A stretch of 64,000 nucleotides of DNA from Anderseniella sp. Alg231-50 (GCF_900149695.1 NZ_LT703006.1:1-64000); one strand, 5' to 3'; positions 44,634-53,811 are shown, counted from the first letter of the stretch. Translations and numbers: made by a program. The notes: generated by a model not told the origin, from the letters alone.

Positions 44634-45428
44634 CTAGGCGTGAAGAATTTGCAAATCCGGCAATCCCCAGCATTGCTGCCCCATATCGCGCGCCATCGCC
44701 GCCAGGCCTTCCGTTTCAATCTCACCCTTCCCCCAGAGAGGATGACAGGACCTGATCGAGGGGCTTTCAACACCATATCGAAACGACGGAAATATCAGAC
44801 CATCCCTGTGCAGGTCAGCACGCACCAGCAACATTGTTCCGCCTACACTGTCGATACGAACCGGTCGGCCTGTGCCGCGCAGATCGTGCATGTTCTGCTT
44901 TCCATCGTCTTTCCAGGCGTTCAGATCAAAGCTCTTTCCTCCTGGCTCACGCACACAATCCGGGTGCAGTATGTCCAGCTTGTAGGACAGCAAGTGTTCC
45001 ACGATATCCGCTTGGTACCCGATTACGTCCACATCCAGCCACAATACCCAGTCCTCATCATCGAGCATGCGAAACAGCAACTGATTGCGTGAACGCGCCA
45101 GAACATTGCGCCGGGCAAGCTGCATGGAAGTTTCCCATCGCTCCATATGAGGGGGGATGGCAAAACCGTAATCGCGTTTGAATATCCTGAGCCGCCTGAA
45201 CTTGCTGGCATTTGCCTTAGCCAGTGTCGAGAGTTCTTCATAGGTGCCGTCATTGCTGTCACCTTCAAGCAGACCGACGGACAATTGCTGCTTGTCATAG
45301 GTCAGCCTGTTGAGACGGTCGAAATAGCCCGGCAGAAACCGCGTGGCGTTCTTCACCGGGGTCAGTATCAATACTTTGGCCAACAGACCTCTCCTTTTTT
45401 CGGGACCATCAATCAAAGATTGAGTCAT
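44634..45428 (-). CDS. Anp1-like glycosyltransferase (GT62-type)
   Basis: A 264-residue protein that matches the fungal Anp1/Mnn9 mannosyltransferase family: KVLILTPVKNATRFLPGYFDRL, SVGLLEGDSNDGTYEELS, DEDWVLWLDVDVIGY with the D-x-D site, and VGGTMLLVRAD. It lacks the N-terminal membrane anchor of the fungal forms. ATG 45428 overlaps the TGA of the Stealth gene (ATGA); an ATG at 45437 would add three residues. It is in an operon with the Stealth and methyltransferase genes. A bacterial mannosyl- or related transferase for a capsule-like glycan is likely. Confidence 0.78.
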   Translation of the reverse strand: MTQSLIDGPEKRRGLLAKVLILTPVKNATRFLPGYFDRLNRLTYDKQQLSVGLLEGDSNDGTYEELSTLAKANASKFRRLRIFKRDYGFAIPPHMERWETSMQLARRNVLARSRNQLLFRMLDDEDWVLWLDVDVIGYQADIVEHLLSYKLDILHPDCVREPGGKSFDLNAWKDDGKQNMHDLRGTGRPVRIDSVGGTMLLVRADLHRDGLIFPSFRYGVESPSIRSCHPLWGKGEIETEGLAAMARDMGQQCWGLPDLQILHA

Positions 45429-46414
45429 AGTTCCCATCTCGACGGCTCCGGCAATCGCGATTTCAGCCAGTCGAGCAGGAAGCCCATTTTCTGCCGCCCG
45501 TCCACTTCGTTCGCCTCGTCATCATTGATACATAAATACTGCGGCTCTGACACAGCGATTTCAGCCATTGATTTCCGGACGTTTTCACTTTCTTCCCTGG
45601 TCAGGACTACCCTTAGATCGTCACTCGAAATCATCCTCACCGGATAGCTGGCCGCAACAGAAAATGCCGGGCGTTGATGCGCCGGGCAGTGCAGCAATGT
45701 GTAGTAGTACAGATACCTGAGCGCCACGCAGTCGGTCTGCCGGAAACGTCTGCAGGATGTCCGGGCCAGTTCGTTTGGCCATTGCTGCCACAAGTAGTTC
45801 ATCCATCTGGGGTCGTAGATTTGCGGACCGTGAGCAACAAGCAAACCGGGTTCCAGATGACCAAACCGCTCTTGCAGCAAAAGTCCCGTATAGGCCAGAC
45901 TCCGATCAACAGTTTCACCCCGAACCAGGCTGGACGGCATTGGAAAGTTTTCCAGCGGAACGACATGGCCACCGTCTCCGCTCAGGAACTGGTCCGGTGT
46001 CAATCGCGCCAGCAGCATGACATCATCGTTGAAATACAGAAAAGGCCCCCTAAGGCCTGAAATGCGGTGCAAGTGGCACTCAATGGCCATCGAGTTGAAA
46101 GTCGGCAAGTGCGCCCGCTCTGGAAAGAGATCCGCGTGCGAGACCAGTTCGATGTCCGGTGCCTGGAGGTCAAGCCAGTCCGGCTTGTGCCCACTGGTTA
46201 CCAGCCAGATCTTTCGCATTTCAGGATAATAACGCTCCAGCGATCGCAGCACATAAGTCAACAACCCCGGATCACGAAATCTCGGCCCGCTGATTTGATG
46301 TTCCGGTGAACTACTTGATGGGCGATATTGCCGCAACTGCTCTTGCCAGGCCGGATCGGATTCATCGACCCAGGTTATGACAACGTCAAGCCCTTCGTCT
46401 GTTCCACCTGTCAT
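45425..46414 (-). CDS. Stealth-family sugar-phosphate transferase
   Basis: A 329-residue protein with Stealth conserved regions: CR1 DVVITWVDESDPAW (near residue 9), CR2 RFRDPGLLTYVLRSLERYYPEMRKIWLVTSG and PTFNSMAIECHLHRISGL with FLYFNDDVMLL. Stealth proteins transfer hexose-1-phosphate in capsule synthesis and are related to the animal GlcNAc-phosphotransferase. The ATG overlaps the methyltransferase stop as ATGA, which sets the start. The product is probably a phosphodiester-linked surface polymer. Confidence 0.87.
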   Translation of the reverse strand: MTGGTDEGLDVVITWVDESDPAWQEQLRQYRPSSSSPEHQISGPRFRDPGLLTYVLRSLERYYPEMRKIWLVTSGHKPDWLDLQAPDIELVSHADLFPERAHLPTFNSMAIECHLHRISGLRGPFLYFNDDVMLLARLTPDQFLSGDGGHVVPLENFPMPSSLVRGETVDRSLAYTGLLLQERFGHLEPGLLVAHGPQIYDPRWMNYLWQQWPNELARTSCRRFRQTDCVALRYLYYYTLLHCPAHQRPAFSVAASYPVRMISSDDLRVVLTREESENVRKSMAEIAVSEPQYLCINDDEANEVDGRQKMGFLLDWLKSRLPEPSRWEL

Positions 46415-47049
46415 TTGGGGGCCAGTTTGGACAGGCACCACAGAAACAGGCATTTGTCGACGTGCCGTCCGCCATCCATCGGAGACATTTCATTCCAGCG
46501 CTTGACCGGTGCAGGAAGATTGAAGGGAGGCGCCTCGAGGTTCTGCTTCCGCCACTGTCCCATCTCTATATCGATATTGCTCGTCTCCTGAAAACTGGTC
46601 GCCAGCAGATACCGGCTGCCGGATTTGACGAAATTGGCAAGTGCCGCCGTACATTCTGCATTGCTCAGGTGAACAAGCACATCCCGGCACAAAATGATGT
46701 CAACCTTCGGTAGCGGGTCCGTTACAATATCGGCTGTCACAAATGAGAGCCTTGACGCACGCTTGCGCATGCGTTGCTCCCACTGACGCTGCAGTGCCGG
46801 ATCGTCGACGATGTCGACACCGTAGATATGATCCAGCGGCACCTTAGTTTCACCCAGCCAGTTTGCTTCCCCACATCCGGCATCGAGCAAGGTTTTAGCG
46901 TGAGAAAAGATGACTGCCACGTCAACGATGCGCATGACATGCCGGGTGCAGGCAAGTTCGGACCCGCGGCCGGATCGGGTTTCCTCACTGTTCCATTCAT
47001 TGGTGCTGTATATGGCGTTAAAGCGTGCACTGCGGCTGCCGTCTGTCAT
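46411..47049 (-). CDS. Class I SAM-dependent methyltransferase
   Basis: A 212-residue protein with the class I fold. Motif I is TLLDAGCGEANWLGE, the acidic strand-2 end is YGVDIVDD, and DIILCRDVLVHLSN is the post-I motif. It resembles small-molecule methyltransferases of surface-glycan clusters. It is the first gene of the methyltransferase, Stealth, Anp1-like unit, with four-base overlaps throughout. It is divergent from the sulfotransferase gene, about 190 bases separating their starts. The acceptor is unknown, perhaps a sugar or a phosphate. Confidence 0.8.
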   Translation of the reverse strand: MTDGSRSARFNAIYSTNEWNSEETRSGRGSELACTRHVMRIVDVAVIFSHAKTLLDAGCGEANWLGETKVPLDHIYGVDIVDDPALQRQWEQRMRKRASRLSFVTADIVTDPLPKVDIILCRDVLVHLSNAECTAALANFVKSGSRYLLATSFQETSNIDIEMGQWRKQNLEAPPFNLPAPVKRWNEMSPMDGGRHVDKCLFLWCLSKLAPK

Positions 47050-47238
47050 TTGGCGGGACCATAAATGTTGAACTGACTAAGTGCAACTGCCAGCATGGTT
47101 GATCCGAGAGCCTGGCCCAGCTCCGATTTTCGCAAATTGTCCTTCGCAAAAAAGAAAGCAGCCTTCGCACGTGGTTTGCAATTTTGCACCGAACCTGCCA
47201 TCCAGAATCGTGAACGTTGGCGTTACCCGAAATCGGAA

Positions 47239-48222
47239 ATGGGAAAACCGGAGATGACAGCGGAAAGTACTGGAATTCGAGCTGACGCCGACCAAACCAC
47301 CCCTTTGCTTGATGGCAGGCATGCACCCCCCCTGAGTTTCGACAACCGGAGCGAACCGCTTAAGCATTTCGACAACTACCGAAACAAGAAAAATTTCCCG
47401 GTTCGAAGGAGAATTCGGCACTTCTTACGCTCACAAGCCTTTCCTTACTATGTTGGAGGGCTTCAGCATTACGCTTTCACTCACAACGCCAGGCACTACC
47501 TCTTTTGCTGGATCCCGAAAAACGCCTCCACAACGATGTTCGATTTTATGTGGAAGAAAATTCCACCAGATTTTCGCCGTGATGCGAAAAAGATGCCTCG
47601 GCTGTTCCGGTTCTTTGGTGCCAGACGACGCACCCATGTCGATCGCAGCCAGTGCAGTTTCTTCATATATCGTAATCCGGTGGACAGACTGGTTTCGCTG
47701 TTCAACAACAAATTTGTCCAAAGTTCCACACTGACCGGTGACGACCGGGAGAGCCTGATCTTAAGTTTTGAGTACTTTACTCTAACGTCGCCTCTCGACA
47801 CAACTTTTTCGGATTTTGTACGGGTTTATCTTCAGCGTTACTTACGCCTGTTCTCCGGCAACTGGCTGCTTGACGTGCATGTGATCCCGCAAGCTGATTG
47901 CTTATGGCCCATACACTATACTCACGTCCTTCGCTTCGAATGTCTGCATGAAGATATTTCGCTGGTTCTTGGCAAGGACACGGCAGACCAGTTCTTCACC
48001 AGAAAGATCAATTCGTCATCCACAGCGCGTTATGATGACCCATCTGCCAAGACGGCTGTTTCAGAACTGCGTCGCCGGTTCGCGGAAACCGGAGAACTCC
48101 CTTCGCTTCGTGCTTATGTCGATGACGAACTCGAAGCTATCATACGGAACCTGTACGCGATCGATTACGAACTGGGCTCTTTGATCGGGGTAGCGGAACA
48201 GACCGGTTGCGAACCGGCCTGA
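47239..48222 (+). CDS. Carbohydrate-type sulfotransferase (Sulfotransfer_2 family)
   Basis: A 327-residue protein. The PAPS site reads CWIPKNASTTMFDFMW, and the 3'-phosphate site is FFIYRNPVDRLVSLFNNKF. These match the HNK-1/chondroitin type Golgi sulfotransferases, now also known in bacterial surface-glycan loci. No membrane anchor is visible, so it likely acts in the cytosol. The frame opens at 47095, but ATG 47239 or 47254 fit better; the choice is uncertain. It is the only gene of the cluster at this end read on the plus strand and would add sulfate to the same glycan. Confidence 0.82.
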   Translation: MGKPEMTAESTGIRADADQTTPLLDGRHAPPLSFDNRSEPLKHFDNYRNKKNFPVRRRIRHFLRSQAFPYYVGGLQHYAFTHNARHYLFCWIPKNASTTMFDFMWKKIPPDFRRDAKKMPRLFRFFGARRRTHVDRSQCSFFIYRNPVDRLVSLFNNKFVQSSTLTGDDRESLILSFEYFTLTSPLDTTFSDFVRVYLQRYLRLFSGNWLLDVHVIPQADCLWPIHYTHVLRFECLHEDISLVLGKDTADQFFTRKINSSSTARYDDPSAKTAVSELRRRFAETGELPSLRAYVDDELEAIIRNLYAIDYELGSLIGVAEQTGCEPA

Positions 48223-48249
48223 TCGTTTTTCATGCCGCTCGAGACAGGC

Positions 48250-48642
48250 TCATGTGCGGCGCCGTGCAATGACCCGCAATTCCACCACCACACCTTCCGA
48301 GGCAAAACCGGCAACCTCGATGGCGGTCCATGCCGGATAGGGTTCGGTCACGAGCCGTTTCCAGATATTCCTGAATATCTCCAGATGCTGCCTGATCCCG
48401 ACATGATAGCTGGTGACCTCGACAATATCGTCAAATGACATGCCGGCCTCCGACAGCACGCTTTTCACGTGGACGAAGGCGGTTTCAATCTGCTCCGCCG
48501 CATCCGGGGAAACCGTTCCATCAGTCGCTACGCCATTGACCCCGGTCAGGAACACGAAACCATCGCACTCCAGCCCCGGCGACATGTGCCAGTCATCATA
48601 AAGCGGCTGCATTTCGGCAGGGATGATCGAACGCTTGCTCAT
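48250..48642 (-). CDS. RidA/YjgF family protein
   Basis: A 130-residue protein with the RidA fold. ECDGFVFLTGVNGVATDG, AEQIETAFVHVKSVLSEAGMSFDDIVEVTSYHVG and YPAWTAIEVAGFASEGVVVELRVIARR align with the family. The catalytic Arg of canonical RidA is expected near the C-terminal VVELRVIA, where an Arg is seen; the preceding region is a divergent subfamily. It may hydrolyse enamine or imine intermediates from PLP enzymes. It follows the BNR protein gene by about 60 bases on the same strand. Confidence 0.82.
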   Translation of the reverse strand: MSKRSIIPAEMQPLYDDWHMSPGLECDGFVFLTGVNGVATDGTVSPDAAEQIETAFVHVKSVLSEAGMSFDDIVEVTSYHVGIRQHLEIFRNIWKRLVTEPYPAWTAIEVAGFASEGVVVELRVIARRRT

Positions 48643-48704
48643 CTGGTCACAATAGCGCGCAACCGCACCCCCCTCAACGAGCTTTCCTGGCCGGGCTCAG
48701 AAAC

Positions 48705-49865
48705 TCATTGGACCTGGATTGCTTCAACGGACAGTATCGTTGGCAGATGCCGCGCAATCTCCTGCCAGCTGTCACCTTCGTCGAGACTGGAAAAAACCGA
48801 ACCGCTGTTGGTGCCGAAATACAGCCCCACCGGATCGCATTCGTCACGCGCCATGGCCTGCCGCAGTACGGTAAAGTAACAGCTTTCCTGCGGCAGGCCG
48901 GTACGCAGATCGCGCCAGGTCTTTCCGCCGTCCCTCGAGCGCCACACCGCCGCCGCGGCATCCGGCGGGTAACGCCCGTCACCATCGCCATTCAGCGGTA
49001 TCGTCCAGATGGTGCCGGCATCGCGCGGATGAACGCAGATCGGAAAACCGAACGTGGAGGGAAGTCCGCCGGTGATGTCATCCCAGCTGCGCCCGCCATC
49101 CGACGACCGCCAGACACCATGGTGGTTCTGCTGATACAGCAAATCACCGGCGCCGGACGCACGCATCATGTTGTGCACGCAGTGCCCGGTTTCGCCGTCA
49201 CGCGGCGCGGCCGGATGGTTTTGCTGGTCACAGGCTTCCGCGTTGGAAAGCCGGTTGCGGCGCTCCCAGGTTTTGCCTCCGTCCTCGGTGGCGAAGACAC
49301 CTGCTGCAGAAATGCCGATCCAGAGTTTTTCAGCGTTGGACGGATCAGACACGATTGTATGCAGCACGAGGCCTGCCGCCCCCGGGTTCCAGCTTTCAGC
49401 AGATGGATGATCACTCAACCCCTGGACCCGCTCCCAGGTTTTGCCGCCGTCATGGCTTGCCAGCAGGTTGGCTGGTTTCGTACCTGCGTACAGCACACCA
49501 TGGACAAGGCCGAGAGACCAGATCTGGGAGAACTCGCCGGCAAAGGGTAAAGGCTCATCTTTCCAGTCAATTATAGCCGCGAAGTCGGGATCGACGGCGG
49601 CCCAGTCATCCATCAGTCCTTTGGTCAGCCGTGTCACCTGCCAGTTCTCGCCGCCGTCAGTCGAACGCCAGATGCCGGCGCCATGCATGTCGCCGCCGCC
49701 ACCGGCCCACAACGACCCTGTGTCCGGATCGCCAATTATATGGTTGATCGGCCAGCCGTCACATAACGGACCGTTGACCTTCCAGTCACCGCGATGGCTG
49801 GAGCCGGAAATCAGAAACGCACCCTTGGTGGTCCCGACAAGAAGTCGCATGTCATTCAACGCCAT
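48705..49865 (-). CDS. BNR/Asp-box beta-propeller protein (sialidase or VPS10 like)
   Basis: A 386-residue protein with repeated Asp-box motifs: WRSTDGGENWQ, ATEDGGKTWER, WRSSDGGRSWDD, WRSRDGGKTWRD and SSLDEGDSWQE. This is a beta-propeller of the kind found in sialidases, photosynthesis assembly factor Ycf48 and Vps10 proteins. No signal peptide is evident. The sialidase catalytic Arg triad cannot be confirmed. A second, downstream RidA gene is read in the same direction. Function is unknown; perhaps a cytosolic hydrolase or binding protein. Confidence 0.75.
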   Translation of the reverse strand: MALNDMRLLVGTTKGAFLISGSSHRGDWKVNGPLCDGWPINHIIGDPDTGSLWAGGGGDMHGAGIWRSTDGGENWQVTRLTKGLMDDWAAVDPDFAAIIDWKDEPLPFAGEFSQIWSLGLVHGVLYAGTKPANLLASHDGGKTWERVQGLSDHPSAESWNPGAAGLVLHTIVSDPSNAEKLWIGISAAGVFATEDGGKTWERRNRLSNAEACDQQNHPAAPRDGETGHCVHNMMRASGAGDLLYQQNHHGVWRSSDGGRSWDDITGGLPSTFGFPICVHPRDAGTIWTIPLNGDGDGRYPPDAAAAVWRSRDGGKTWRDLRTGLPQESCYFTVLRQAMARDECDPVGLYFGTNSGSVFSSLDEGDSWQEIARHLPTILSVEAIQVQ

Positions 49866-49942
49866 TGATCGAGCACTCCGGTGAATACGGATCAGTTTAG
49901 CACACCATAGTGAAATTGCACCGATCGCCAGCTGAGGCTGTT

Positions 49943-51340
49943 TCAGCCTTCCGTGCCGGCCATGGCCCGGGCCACAACGTCGAGTATCCGCGGGTCCGCC
50001 ATCTGGCTAACATTGAAACGCAGGAAACCGGACATGGATTGCGAGACGCTGAACACGTTGCCCGGCGCCAGAATGACATTGTCCTGCAACGCGGCGCGTG
50101 CAAGCGCAGATGCATCCCGGCCATCCGGGAGGCTGCACCACAGATAGAAACCGCCGCGCGGCATCAGCCAGGGCCGGATACCTAGTCCGTCGAGCCTTGC
50201 CGCCGTTTCCCTCCGTCCGCGTGCCAGGCGCCTGCGGATCGCTTCCATATGCTTGCGGAAACTGCCGTCGCTCAATGTCGAGAACACCAGCTCAGCGGCA
50301 AACGGACTTGGGCCACCGAAGTTTGTCGCCACCTGAAGGTCTACCAGTGCTTCCACCCAGTCAGGCCGGGCGGCGATGTAGCCACATCGGATCGAGGCGG
50401 AGAGGGTTTTGGAAAAACTGCCGATCCGGATGACACGGTCGAGACCGTCAAGGGCGGCAAGACGTGGTGAGGGCTCCGGTTCAAACTCGGCAAAGATATC
50501 GTCCTCGACGATGATCATGTCATGTTCGGCAGCCGCGTTGAGCACACGGTGCGCTGTTTGAGGTGAAATCGTTGCCCCGGTGGGATTATGCAGGGCCGAG
50601 TTGGTGATGTAGAGCCTTGGCTTGTGTTCTGCCAGAGCTTCGCCGAACGAGCCCATGTCCGGACCGTTCGCTGTGTAGGTTACACCGACAATTTTCACCT
50701 GATGAGCCCGCAGCAGCGCCTGAAAATTGAAATAGCATGGATCATCGACCAGCACCGTATCACCGGGGCGCAGCAGGAACCGGCAGATCAGGTCAATGGC
50801 CTGCGTACCCGAGCCGGTCAGCAGAATCTGGTCGGGCCCGGCAGAAATCCCGTCGCCGGCAAATTGCCGGGCCAGCAGATGGCGCAGGTTTGCCGCGCCG
50901 CGGGTGCTGCCATACTCCGTCAGGATGATGTCGTCGGCCCTGGCGAGATTGCGAAGCGCGCGACGCATCGCGTCGTTCGGCATCCAGTCCGACGGCAGCC
51001 AGCCGCACCCGGGCTTGAGCATGTCCGCGCTGGCATCCAGCGATTGCCGCGACACCCAGAACGGGTCTATCGCCTGGTCGAGCCGGGGCCCGACGTCCGC
51101 CAGCGCCAGTGGTGCAACAGCCCCTGACACAAAGAAGCCGGAGCCGGGCCTTGAACGGATGATGCCTTCGGCTGCAAGCCGGTCATAGGCCTCCACCACG
51201 GTCGACGGAGACACCCCCAGGTTTTCCGCAAACCGCCGGATCGACGGCAGTCTTTCACCCGGTTCCAGTACCCGGCTTGAAATCTTGCCGCGGATTGCCT
51301 CCATGACCATGCCGGTGCGGGTTTTTGACATCGTGCTCAT
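49943..51340 (-). CDS. MocR-type GntR/aminotransferase fusion regulator
   Basis: A 465-residue protein. The N-terminal GntR winged helix is MSTMSKTRTGMVMEAIRGK and LPSIRRFAENLGVSPSTVVEAYDRLAAEGII. The C-terminal domain is a fold-type I aminotransferase with NSALHNPTGATI, IVEDDIFAEF and the PLP-binding Lys in RIGSFSKTLSASIRCGY. MocR regulators bind PLP and control amino-acid or vitamin genes. The start at 51340 has GAGG eight bases before ATG. It is divergent from the EamA transporter and the inverted repeat between them is a likely operator. Confidence 0.87.
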   Translation of the reverse strand: MSTMSKTRTGMVMEAIRGKISSRVLEPGERLPSIRRFAENLGVSPSTVVEAYDRLAAEGIIRSRPGSGFFVSGAVAPLALADVGPRLDQAIDPFWVSRQSLDASADMLKPGCGWLPSDWMPNDAMRRALRNLARADDIILTEYGSTRGAANLRHLLARQFAGDGISAGPDQILLTGSGTQAIDLICRFLLRPGDTVLVDDPCYFNFQALLRAHQVKIVGVTYTANGPDMGSFGEALAEHKPRLYITNSALHNPTGATISPQTAHRVLNAAAEHDMIIVEDDIFAEFEPEPSPRLAALDGLDRVIRIGSFSKTLSASIRCGYIAARPDWVEALVDLQVATNFGGPSPFAAELVFSTLSDGSFRKHMEAIRRRLARGRRETAARLDGLGIRPWLMPRGGFYLWCSLPDGRDASALARAALQDNVILAPGNVFSVSQSMSGFLRFNVSQMADPRILDVVARAMAGTEG

Positions 51341-51376
51341 GCGACGAACCTCTGCAATTGTATGATATTCGTACCA

Positions 51377-51403
51377 ATACAGTTTAGCCAAATTGTACTG
51401 TAT
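51377..51403. promoter_or_regulatory. Inverted repeat operator between MocR and EamA genes
   Basis: ATACAGT at 51377-51383 and ACTGTAT at 51397-51403 form an exact 7-bp inverted repeat with a 13-base spacer. CGTACC also occurs twice as a direct repeat beside them (51370-51375 and 51404-51409 region). Half-site pairs of this kind are usual for GntR/MocR regulators. The divergent layout suggests control of both genes. Confidence 0.55.
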
Positions 51404-51466
51404 CGTACCTGTCGTTGCCAGCCCGGTTGCGATACCCCTTACGTCGTTTTGAAAAAGGGAACTGCG

Positions 51467-52327
51467 ATGCACAGCAACACGGCGGGATGGGGCAGCGGAT
51501 TGCTTGGCGTGATCATTTTCAGCGCGTCACTGCCCGCAACCCGCGTCGCGGTCAGCGATTTCTCGCCGCTGTTCCTGACCTCCATCCGGGCAGTGATTGC
51601 CGCTCTGCTCGGCGTGGCCCTGCTGATGCTGCTGCGGCAATCGCGGCCGCAGCGGAAAGACGTGGGCTCCCTGATCATCGTGGCGCTCGGGGTCGTGGTC
51701 GGCTTCCCGCTCATGACAGCGTTGGCGCTGCAGCACATTACCTCCGCGCACTCGATTGTTTTCATCGGGTTGCTGCCGCTTGTTACCGCGATCTTCGGTG
51801 TGGTGCGCGGCGGCGAGCGCCCTCACCCGGCATTCTGGCTGTTCTCCGTTGCCGGCAGCGCGCTGGTAGCGGGCTTTGCCCTGACACAGGCCGGCAGCGC
51901 ATCACTGACCGGTGACCTGCTTATGGTGGCGGCCATCGTGCTGTGCGGCCTGGGCTATGCCGAGGGCGCAACATTGTCCCGCCGGCTCGGCGGCTGGCAG
52001 GTCATCTCCTGGGCGCTGGTGCTGTCCCTGCCCGTCATGGCGATCATCGCACTGGCCGTGTGGCCGGATACCCTGCACGGCATCAGCCTGCCTGCCTGGA
52101 TCAGCCTCGGCTATGTCTCGGTCTTTTCCATGCTGGTCGGCTTCGTGTTCTGGTATCGCGGCCTTGCCCTTGGCGGTATCGCCGGGGTCGGGCAACTGCA
52201 GTTGCTGCAGCCGTTCTTCGGCCTGCTGCTGGCCGGGTTGCTGCTGCATGAACCGGTGGCCTGGACCATGATCGCCGTGACCGCACTGGTCGCGGCCTGC
52301 GTTGCGGGTGCCAAGCGCTTTGCGTGA
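51467..52327 (+). CDS. EamA/DMT-superfamily transporter
   Basis: A 286-residue membrane protein with ten predicted helices and a tandem EamA repeat (for example SASLPATRVAVSDFSPLFLTSIRAVIAALL, and SLGYVSVFSMLVGFVFWYRGLALGGIAGVGQLQLLQPFFGLLLAGLLLHEPV). The family exports or takes up amino acids, vitamins or metabolites. Start 51467 has GGGA six bases upstream. Its divergent MocR neighbour suggests that the substrate is linked to PLP or an amino acid. Confidence 0.85.
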   Translation: MHSNTAGWGSGLLGVIIFSASLPATRVAVSDFSPLFLTSIRAVIAALLGVALLMLLRQSRPQRKDVGSLIIVALGVVVGFPLMTALALQHITSAHSIVFIGLLPLVTAIFGVVRGGERPHPAFWLFSVAGSALVAGFALTQAGSASLTGDLLMVAAIVLCGLGYAEGATLSRRLGGWQVISWALVLSLPVMAIIALAVWPDTLHGISLPAWISLGYVSVFSMLVGFVFWYRGLALGGIAGVGQLQLLQPFFGLLLAGLLLHEPVAWTMIAVTALVAACVAGAKRFA

Positions 52328-52497
52328 CTGATGCATTCGTGCATGTACCAAAGCGTCGCCATGACTGTGTCGGGGCAACATCCGTCATTGGAAATTTGTG
52401 CGCCCAATGGCTGTTTCGAGCCCAAAGCGGACATTCAAAAACAGTTTTCGCCGCGCATACCGGGTTCCATGCCATTTTCCCAGGAAAACGAGGTTGA

Positions 52498-53811
52498 ATG
52501 AATTTTACAAAGTTTCAATGCGTTTCAGGTAAGCACACTCAACTTAAACAGGTTTACAAGATGACATTATCTGATTTCCAAACGGTGAGTTTTAGTGCTG
52601 GCGAAACCATATTTCGCGAGGGAGAACAGGGCGATTGTTCCTACGTCATTATTGCTGGCAACGTTTCTGTTCACAAAAAAGGAGAAGGCAAGCAGATAAA
52701 GTTGGCCGAGCTTGGCTCCAACCAAATGATTGGCGAAATGGGGCTTGTGTCCCCGGGACATCGTACAGCTTCGGTTACCGCCATCACGGACTGCGATCTT
52801 CTGCTCATAGAGCAGTCGCAATTTACACGCCGCAGAAGTGAACTCGATCCCGTTATGAAAATGGTTTTCGATGTTATTCTTACAAGGTTTCGCAATACTC
52901 TTCATTCGATGGGTAACGAGGATTACGACGGTTCAGCAAACACATATGTAACAAGTGAGATGACAAAGGCCCTGTCTCAATTGCAGCTGGAAACTGAAAT
53001 CAGACGGGGAGTATCGGTGGGTGAGTTTGAGCTTCACTACCAGCCAATTGTCTGTTTGAAGACCGGCAAGCTTTCCGGGGCTGAAGGATTGATGCGTTGG
53101 AACCATCCGACCAGGGGCCTGCTACCCCCTTCAGAATTTATTCCAACTGCTGAAGCCGGCAATCTGATATTTGACCTAACACAGATTGCAATCGATCAGG
53201 CTTGTCAGGAACTGCAGGAATTTGGCATAGCATCCCTAAAAAACATCGATAACAACAATCCACTTTTTGTAACGCTCAATGTCTCCGGACGCGACCTGGA
53301 GCACGACCGCTTCTATGATCGTGTCTGCAAGAACCTCACGGATTACGGCCTGCAGCCGGGATCGCTGAAGCTGGAAGTTACCGAGACTTCCTTGATGAAT
53401 GATGTTGAAACCTGCCGCGAGAAACTCAGCCACCTAAAAGAGCGCGGTGTTGGAATAGCCATCGACGATTTTGGCACCGGATACTCGAGTATGAGTTATC
53501 TTGCAAAACTACCACTCTCAACACTCAAAATTGACCGGTCGTTTATTGTTGAGATGTCTGAAAGTTTTCAAGCACGCAAAATCGTCAAAGCCATTTTACG
53601 GTTAGCTGATGAGCTGGACCTTACTGTAGTTGCTGAGGGTATCGAGTCGGGTGAAGAAGCGCGATATTTGCGCGACCTGAATTGCACTTATGGCCAGGGT
53701 TTCTTGTATTCTGAAGCTGTCCCACTGGTCCAGTTCAAGAAATTGATCAAAAACTGGAACAGTCACAGAGAGTATCAGAATTTTTCAGGTAAAACCGCGG
53801 CGATTGGGTAG
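52498..53811 (+). CDS. Cyclic-nucleotide-binding/EAL domain signalling protein
   Basis: A 437-residue protein. Residues 25-135 are a cNMP-binding domain (FREGEQGDCSYVIIAGNVSV, IGEMGLVSPGHRTASVTA with the phosphate-binding Arg). Residues 165-420 are an EAL phosphodiesterase domain. The signature reads GAEGLMRWNHP, so EAL is EGL, but the metal and catalytic residues seem present: Asn in TLNVSGRDL, Glu in LEVTETSL, Asp pair in DDFGTGYSS, Lys in KIDRSF, Glu in AEGIES and Gln in YGQGF. It likely hydrolyses c-di-GMP under control of a cyclic nucleotide. ATG 52498 has GAGG at four to five bases; 52561 is the alternative. The DNA is more A+T-rich than its neighbours. Confidence 0.82.
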   Translation: MNFTKFQCVSGKHTQLKQVYKMTLSDFQTVSFSAGETIFREGEQGDCSYVIIAGNVSVHKKGEGKQIKLAELGSNQMIGEMGLVSPGHRTASVTAITDCDLLLIEQSQFTRRRSELDPVMKMVFDVILTRFRNTLHSMGNEDYDGSANTYVTSEMTKALSQLQLETEIRRGVSVGEFELHYQPIVCLKTGKLSGAEGLMRWNHPTRGLLPPSEFIPTAEAGNLIFDLTQIAIDQACQELQEFGIASLKNIDNNNPLFVTLNVSGRDLEHDRFYDRVCKNLTDYGLQPGSLKLEVTETSLMNDVETCREKLSHLKERGVGIAIDDFGTGYSSMSYLAKLPLSTLKIDRSFIVEMSESFQARKIVKAILRLADELDLTVVAEGIESGEEARYLRDLNCTYGQGFLYSEAVPLVQFKKLIKNWNSHREYQNFSGKTAAIG

